A stretch of 20,726 bases of DNA from Acidobacteriota bacterium (GTDB lineage Bacteria > Acidobacteriota > Terriglobia > Bryobacterales > Bryobacteraceae). The stretch is from positions 1-20,726 of the forward strand of contig QHXU01000092.1 of NCBI GenBank assembly GCA_003223065.1, in the 5' to 3' direction. The notes below the pieces were generated by a model that worked only from the letters and a program-made list of their open reading frames with translations, was not told where the DNA came from and made no database searches. The translations under genes and the position numbers were made by a program. This document shows, one piece after another, positions 16,657 to 20,726 of this stretch (its first letter is position 1; every line of letters starts with the position of its first letter).

Positions 16657-17934
16657 ATGACGCCGGTCCTTGACGGCCTCGCAGCCGGCGCGCGGCGCAA
16701 AATCTCGCGCCGGCTGATTCCATTCCTGTTTCTGCTGTACATCACGGCGTACATAGATCGCGTGAACGTGAGCTTTGCGGGTTTGGAAATGACGCGCGAA
16801 CTGCATTTCTCGAACGAGGTGTTTGGCTTCGGTGCGGGCATCTTCTTCTTCGGATACAGTCTGCTGGAGATTCCCGGTGCGATGCTAGCGCAGACATGGA
16901 GCGCGCGGAAGTGGATTGCGGGCATCATGATCTCCTGGGGGATGCTGGCAGCGCTCACCGGGCTGATTCGTAGCGCCGCAGAGTTCAATATCATACGCTT
17001 TTTGGTTGGACTGGCGGAAGGCGGGTTCTTTCCCGCCGTGGTGGTCTATCTCACGCATTGGTTCCGACAGGAGGACCGCGGCAAGGCAGTGGCGATGTTC
17101 ATGGCGGCGATTCCGGTTGCGAATGCCGTCGGGGCGCCAATCGCCGGGTTTCTGCTGGGAATCCATTGGCTGGGCGTATCCGGCTGGCGGTGGCTGCTGA
17201 TTCTCGAAGGTATCCCTGCATTTCTAGGCGGAGTCGTAACCCTGTTCTATTTGACTGACTGGCCGAAGGATGCACTCTGGCTCGCGCCGCGAGAGCGCGA
17301 GTGGATCAGCGGTGAACTCGACCGTGAGTTGTGCGAGAAAAAGATCGCCCGCGGTCATATGAGCATTTCGGAAGCGCTGCGGCAACCGGTTGTGCTTGCG
17401 CTCACCCTATCGTATTTCTGCATCAACACGAGCAGCTACGGCTTGAACATCTGGCTGCCGAAGATGGTGCAGAAGTTACCGGGGCTGACAACGATGCAAG
17501 TAAGCCTGGTATCGGCGATCCCATTCCTGTGCGCGATTCCGGCGATGCTCATCTGCGGATGGCATTCCGATAAGACGGGCGATCGAAAGTGGCACGCTGC
17601 GACGGCGGCGATTGCGGCGGGTGTGGGTCTTGCCCTGAGTCAATGGGCGGCCGAGAATCTGCTGCTGGTCGTGATCAGTTTCTCGATTGCGTCCATAGGC
17701 ATCATGAGTTACTATCCGACCTTTTGGGCCTTGCCTACGCGCTTGCTGAGCGACCGCTCGGCTGCGGCGAGCTTTGGGTTCATGAACTTGACGGCCAACA
17801 TAGGCGGATTCGTCGGACCTTACATGGTCGGGTTCCTGACGGACCGGACGGGAACTTACATGGCGGGCGTGTTGCTGTTGGTATCGACGGCGGTTCTGTC
17901 GGGCGTTGTGCTCATGGTTCTGCGGGAGCGATAA
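16657..17934 (+). CDS. MFS transporter, ACS (anion:cation symporter) family
   Basis: This 425-residue protein has 12 predicted membrane helices. The first contains YITAYIDRVNVSFAGLEM, a hallmark of the ACS branch of the major facilitator superfamily. It is followed by GFGAGIFFFGYSLLEIPGAM and a loop FLVGLAEGGFFPAVVVYLTHWF. The central loop carries WLAPREREWI. Known ACS members import sugar acids and other organic anions (hexuronates, glucarate, tartrate, phthalate). It lies 91 bp after the SDR gene and is probably in the same transcript, so an acid substrate for the KARI-like/SDR pair is plausible. An upstream in-frame ATG at 16600 is closed by TAA at 16651, which fixes the start here; the ribosome site is weak. 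Confidence 0.9.
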   Translation: MTPVLDGLAAGARRKISRRLIPFLFLLYITAYIDRVNVSFAGLEMTRELHFSNEVFGFGAGIFFFGYSLLEIPGAMLAQTWSARKWIAGIMISWGMLAALTGLIRSAAEFNIIRFLVGLAEGGFFPAVVVYLTHWFRQEDRGKAVAMFMAAIPVANAVGAPIAGFLLGIHWLGVSGWRWLLILEGIPAFLGGVVTLFYLTDWPKDALWLAPREREWISGELDRELCEKKIARGHMSISEALRQPVVLALTLSYFCINTSSYGLNIWLPKMVQKLPGLTTMQVSLVSAIPFLCAIPAMLICGWHSDKTGDRKWHAATAAIAAGVGLALSQWAAENLLLVVISFSIASIGIMSYYPTFWALPTRLLSDRSAAASFGFMNLTANIGGFVGPYMVGFLTDRTGTYMAGVLLLVSTAVLSGVVLMVLRER

Positions 17935-18026
17935 ACCGGGAAGACTCGCGATCACCTGTTCAGGTCCGCCCCTTGAGGGAATCACGAGCGCCAGGAGGGT
18001 CTCGGCGCTGGTCCTACGCAGAAAAG

Positions 18027-18067
18027 CGATACGGGACCCGCCGGGCGATCAGACCCGATTCGTATCG
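18027..18067. repeat. Inverted repeat with 7-bp arms
   Basis: CGATACG and CGTATCG are exact reverse complements separated by 27 nt. The spacer contains further GC-rich self-complementary stretches. It might be a leader structure or a terminator remnant; without a U tract its role is open. Confidence 0.3.
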
Positions 18068-18138
18068 TCCTGATGCGCCGATGTCAGGGTGTGTGGCTGG
18101 TTCGATCCCGCCCCACCTGTACTTCGGGAAGATTTTAC

Positions 18139-18168
18139 TTGAAAACGGGTACAGGATGGAGTGAGAAT
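18139..18168 (+). promoter_or_regulatory. Weak candidate promoter for the second TonB receptor
   Basis: TTGAAA (18139-18144) is followed after 18 bp by GAGAAT (18163-18168), four of six matches at the -10. It lies about 40 bp before the ATG at 18210. It lacks the 7-bp phased repeats of the other two promoters. Confidence 0.25.
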
Positions 18169-18209
18169 CAATCATCTGCATCGGTCGAGGTTCCGTAGAG
18201 GAGTAACAT

Positions 18210-20726
18210 ATGGGAGCCAATCGGCTTGAAATCCTAGTCATCTGCACCTGCTTTTCGCTCGGCCTGCCGCCTTTGACGGCCCAAACTACCACCGGCTCCA
18301 TCGTCGGCACGGTGACTGACAAGACCGGAGCGGTGGTACCCGGCGCTTCCGTTAGCGTCACCAACGTTGATACCGGTATCGCGACCAAAACGACTACCGA
18401 CTCCTCGGGCAACTACGTAGTGACGCCTCTTCCGGTCGGCCACTATTCGGTAACTGTCGAGGCACAAGGTTTCAAGAAATCCGTGAGCGGCGGTATCACG
18501 CTCAACGTGCAGGATCGTATTGGCGTCAATGTGGTGCTGGAGGTCGGGGACCTCACCGAGACCGTGGAAATCGTCGGAGCCGCCCCGGCCCTGCAGACCG
18601 ACACTTCCTATCTGGGCCAGGTGGTGGAGAGCCAGAAAATTGTGGATTTGCCTCTCAACGGCCGATTTTTCACGCGACTCGCGGTGCTGACGGCCGGTAC
18701 GGCACCCACCGCCCCGGGCGCAAGGGATGAGCGGACCGGCGGCTTCAGCGCAAATGGCGTGCGGCCCTATCAGAATAACTATCTGCTCGACGGCATCGAC
18801 AACAACAGCCTGTCAGAGGACCTGACCAATGAAGCGAGCTTCGTCGTCGGCCCCTCGCCCGATGCGATTCAGGAGTTCAGGGTGCAGACCAACTCGATGT
18901 CGGCTGAGTTCGGACGTTCAGGGGGCGCAGTCTTGAATGTGACGATCAAGGCCGGCACCAACGAATTTCACGGCAGCGTGTTCGAGTTTCTGCGCAACAG
19001 CAAGCTCGACGCCAAGAATTTCTTCGACGCGCCGACCGGGCCCACTCCGCCCTTCAAGGAGAACCAGTTCGGGGCGGCGGTTGGCGGGCCGCTGCTGCTT
19101 CCGGGCTACAACGGCAAGAACCGGACGTTCTTCTTCGCCGATTACCAGGGCACGCGGATTCGAACGGCCCACACCTTCTTGGCGACGCTGGCGCCCCTTC
19201 CATGGCGCAGTGGCGATTTCTCTGGGTTCGTTCCAGTTCTGGACCCGGATTCAACCATGATCCTGAACGGCCAGGTTGTCCGCCAGCCGTTTGCGAACAA
19301 CAAGATTCCGCTCGCTAGCTTCGATTCAGCTTCACTGAACCTGATCACGCTCATGCCGTCGCCCAACGTGCCGGGATCGGTTTCTCTGAAAGGCGTGGCG
19401 AACAACTATCTCAGCAATCCGGTCGAGCCGAACGACACGGATCAGGGCGACCTGCGCATCGATCACAGGATCTCCGAGAGAGACAGCATGTTCGCCCGCT
19501 TCAGCATGTCGGACCAAATGCTGACGCCTCCAGCCTCGATCCCTCCGCCGCTCTCCGGCGCAGCATTCTCATCGGGCGATTGGACCAATAACACGCGGCA
19601 GGGCGTGTTCGAGGAGACCCACATCTTTTCGCCGCATGTGATTAACGAGTTCCGCGCCGGATACACCCGGCTGCGTACCGAGCGCTTGCAATTCAACGCT
19701 AACGATAACCTCTCGGCGAAGGCTGGCATTCCGGGGATCCCGTTCACGACCGGTAACGGGGGCTTGCCGCGCTTTGCTGTCAGCGGCCTGACCAACTTCG
19801 GCAGCGCAACCTTCCAGCCGACCGCCGAGTTTGAGAATGTTTACCATTTCATCGAAAACGTGAGCCTGATCAAGGGCGGCCACACCATGAAACTCGGCGT
19901 GGAGTGGAAGCCGATTGTCAATTTCAGCATTCTCCAGCCGCCCGAATCGCGCGGGCGCTTTACGTACAACGGCAACTTCACCCGGGACGCGCAGGACCGT
20001 AACAATTCCGGACTCGGTTTCGCGGACTTCGCGCTGGGCCGGTCGAGCAACGCCCTAATCAGCTCTTTCATCAACGATACCTTCCAGCAGCCCGGCTACT
20101 TCTTCTATGTCCAGGATGACTTCAAGGTCACGAGCAAGCTCACACTCAACCTCGGCATTCGGTATGAGTACATTTCACAGCCATTAGAGCGCCGCGACGC
20201 AGAGGCCACCTACAATATCGCCACTGGCGCACTGGATATTCCCAAAGGCCGCAATGATCCGCTGCCATCGAGCTTCTTTCCCGAGGTGACGGTTAACCGC
20301 AATGCGCCGCGGCAGCTGGTCCCGCAGGACCGAAACAACTTCGCGCCTCGCGTGGGGTTCGCCTACCAGTTAACGAAGAAGACAGTGCTTCGATCCGGGT
20401 ACGGGATTTTTTATTCTTCCTATGAAGCCGGGCCGCTGAGCATCCCGAATATGGGCAACAACCCGCCGTTCTACATCGAGGCGAACTACCCGGCCGTCAG
20501 CTTCTCGACGCCGAACCCGCTCGTCAACCAGCTCTCGAAAGGCTTGCCGGTCAACGTTTTCATCAACCCCTCCGCGCCGTCGCTGTTTTCACTCGATCCG
20601 AATTTCCGCAATCCTTACGTGCAGCACTGGAATTTCGGTATCCAGCAAGATTTGGGTTTCAATACGGTGTGGGAGATCTCCTATGCCGGTTCGGCGGGCA
20701 AGAAGCTGTATGAGTTCCGCAATGCC
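18210..20726 (+). CDS. Oar-like TonB-dependent receptor, 3' end outside the window
   Basis: The frame is open for 839 codons from ATG 18210 to the last base, with no stop. GAGGAG lies eight bases upstream. The product has a signal peptide (hydrophobic LVICTCFSLGLPPLTA ending near TAQT) and a carboxypeptidase-regulatory-like domain (about 28-110; GSIVGTVTDKTGAVVPGASV). The plug has LPLNGRFFTRLAVLTAG, NYLLDGIDNNSL, PDAIQEFRVQTNSM and SGGAVLNVTIKAGTN. Then come barrel strands such as GYFFYVQDDFKVTSKLTLNL and GYGIFYSSYEAG. It is a paralogue of the receptor at 6489-9632 with the same domain order, but the plug and barrel sequences differ widely, so the ligand probably differs. About 200 residues of the barrel should lie beyond the window. 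No lesion is seen in the part present. Confidence 0.93.
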   Translation, partial: MGANRLEILVICTCFSLGLPPLTAQTTTGSIVGTVTDKTGAVVPGASVSVTNVDTGIATKTTTDSSGNYVVTPLPVGHYSVTVEAQGFKKSVSGGITLNVQDRIGVNVVLEVGDLTETVEIVGAAPALQTDTSYLGQVVESQKIVDLPLNGRFFTRLAVLTAGTAPTAPGARDERTGGFSANGVRPYQNNYLLDGIDNNSLSEDLTNEASFVVGPSPDAIQEFRVQTNSMSAEFGRSGGAVLNVTIKAGTNEFHGSVFEFLRNSKLDAKNFFDAPTGPTPPFKENQFGAAVGGPLLLPGYNGKNRTFFFADYQGTRIRTAHTFLATLAPLPWRSGDFSGFVPVLDPDSTMILNGQVVRQPFANNKIPLASFDSASLNLITLMPSPNVPGSVSLKGVANNYLSNPVEPNDTDQGDLRIDHRISERDSMFARFSMSDQMLTPPASIPPPLSGAAFSSGDWTNNTRQGVFEETHIFSPHVINEFRAGYTRLRTERLQFNANDNLSAKAGIPGIPFTTGNGGLPRFAVSGLTNFGSATFQPTAEFENVYHFIENVSLIKGGHTMKLGVEWKPIVNFSILQPPESRGRFTYNGNFTRDAQDRNNSGLGFADFALGRSSNALISSFINDTFQQPGYFFYVQDDFKVTSKLTLNLGIRYEYISQPLERRDAEATYNIATGALDIPKGRNDPLPSSFFPEVTVNRNAPRQLVPQDRNNFAPRVGFAYQLTKKTVLRSGYGIFYSSYEAGPLSIPNMGNNPPFYIEANYPAVSFSTPNPLVNQLSKGLPVNVFINPSAPSLFSLDPNFRNPYVQHWNFGIQQDLGFNTVWEISYAGSAGKKLYEFRNA

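Larger units (their letters stand above)
17935..18209. other. Intergenic region between MFS gene and second TonB receptor
   Basis: This 275-bp stretch has no convincing gene. It holds a short inverted repeat ACCTG-TT-CAGGT (17954-17965) just after the MFS stop, without a U tract. A second pair, CGATACG (18027-18033) and CGTATCG (18061-18067), has a 27-nt GC-rich spacer that could fold further. A weak promoter candidate lies at 18139-18168. I see no tRNA or riboswitch fold. Confidence 0.6.

Noticed and set aside
18090..18120. GGTTCGATCC resembling a tRNA T-loop
   Set aside because: The T stem has a mismatch, and no acceptor, D or anticodon arm fits at tRNA distances. It is probably chance.

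Overview
The window looks like chromosomal DNA of an Acidobacteriota-type bacterium, most like the Solibacter/Bryobacter group. This is an inference from gene content. It has two large Oar-like TonB-dependent receptors with an N-terminal carboxypeptidase-regulatory-like domain, several TPR proteins, two CRTAC1-type proteins (FG-GAP repeats plus ASPIC/UnbV), a Tat-exported CehA/McbA-like metallohydrolase and a family of sugar/acid catabolism genes. There are no rRNA, tRNA, CRISPR, phage or transposase genes that I can support.

Layout. (1) 1-5215, plus strand: cassette A, a TPR protein (5' end outside the window) overlapping a CRTAC1-like protein by 4 bp, followed closely by the CehA-like enzyme. 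(2) 5311-9632, minus strand: an Oar-like TonB receptor followed by a TPR protein, driven by a clear sigma70-type promoter at 9768-9796. (3) 9838-12613, plus strand: cassette B, again a TPR protein overlapping a CRTAC1-like protein (14 bp). (4) 12646-17934, plus strand: a strong promoter, an exported nucleoside hydrolase, a 10-TM GRP/ureide-permease-like transporter, a divergent ketol-acid reductoisomerase homologue, a short-chain dehydrogenase and an ACS-family MFS transporter. (5) 18210 to the window end: a second Oar-like TonB receptor, open to the edge.

Three genes carry inactivating lesions of three different kinds. The first TPR gene has a perfect 26-bp tandem duplication that shifts the frame. 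The second CRTAC1 gene has an in-frame amber codon, consistent with one CAG to TAG change. The nucleoside hydrolase has a frameshift at an adjacent 7-bp direct repeat, looking like a small deletion. In each case the downstream reading frame remains well conserved, so the lesions look recent. They could be real decay, reversible switching (at least for the 26-bp repeat) or assembly error.

The most interesting regulatory signal is a set of three 7-bp-phased TATRYRT-like repeats overlapping the -10 region of both good promoters, upstream of the minus-strand TonB receptor and upstream of the nucleoside hydrolase. It suggests that one regulator controls receptor-mediated uptake and the exported hydrolase/transporter operon. 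A plausible working model is an envelope uptake and processing locus: TonB receptors import a ligand, periplasmic or membrane-anchored TPR/CRTAC1 pairs and exported hydrolases process it, and the GRP and MFS transporters with the KARI-like and SDR oxidoreductases handle the products in the cytoplasm. The substrate cannot be read from the sequence.
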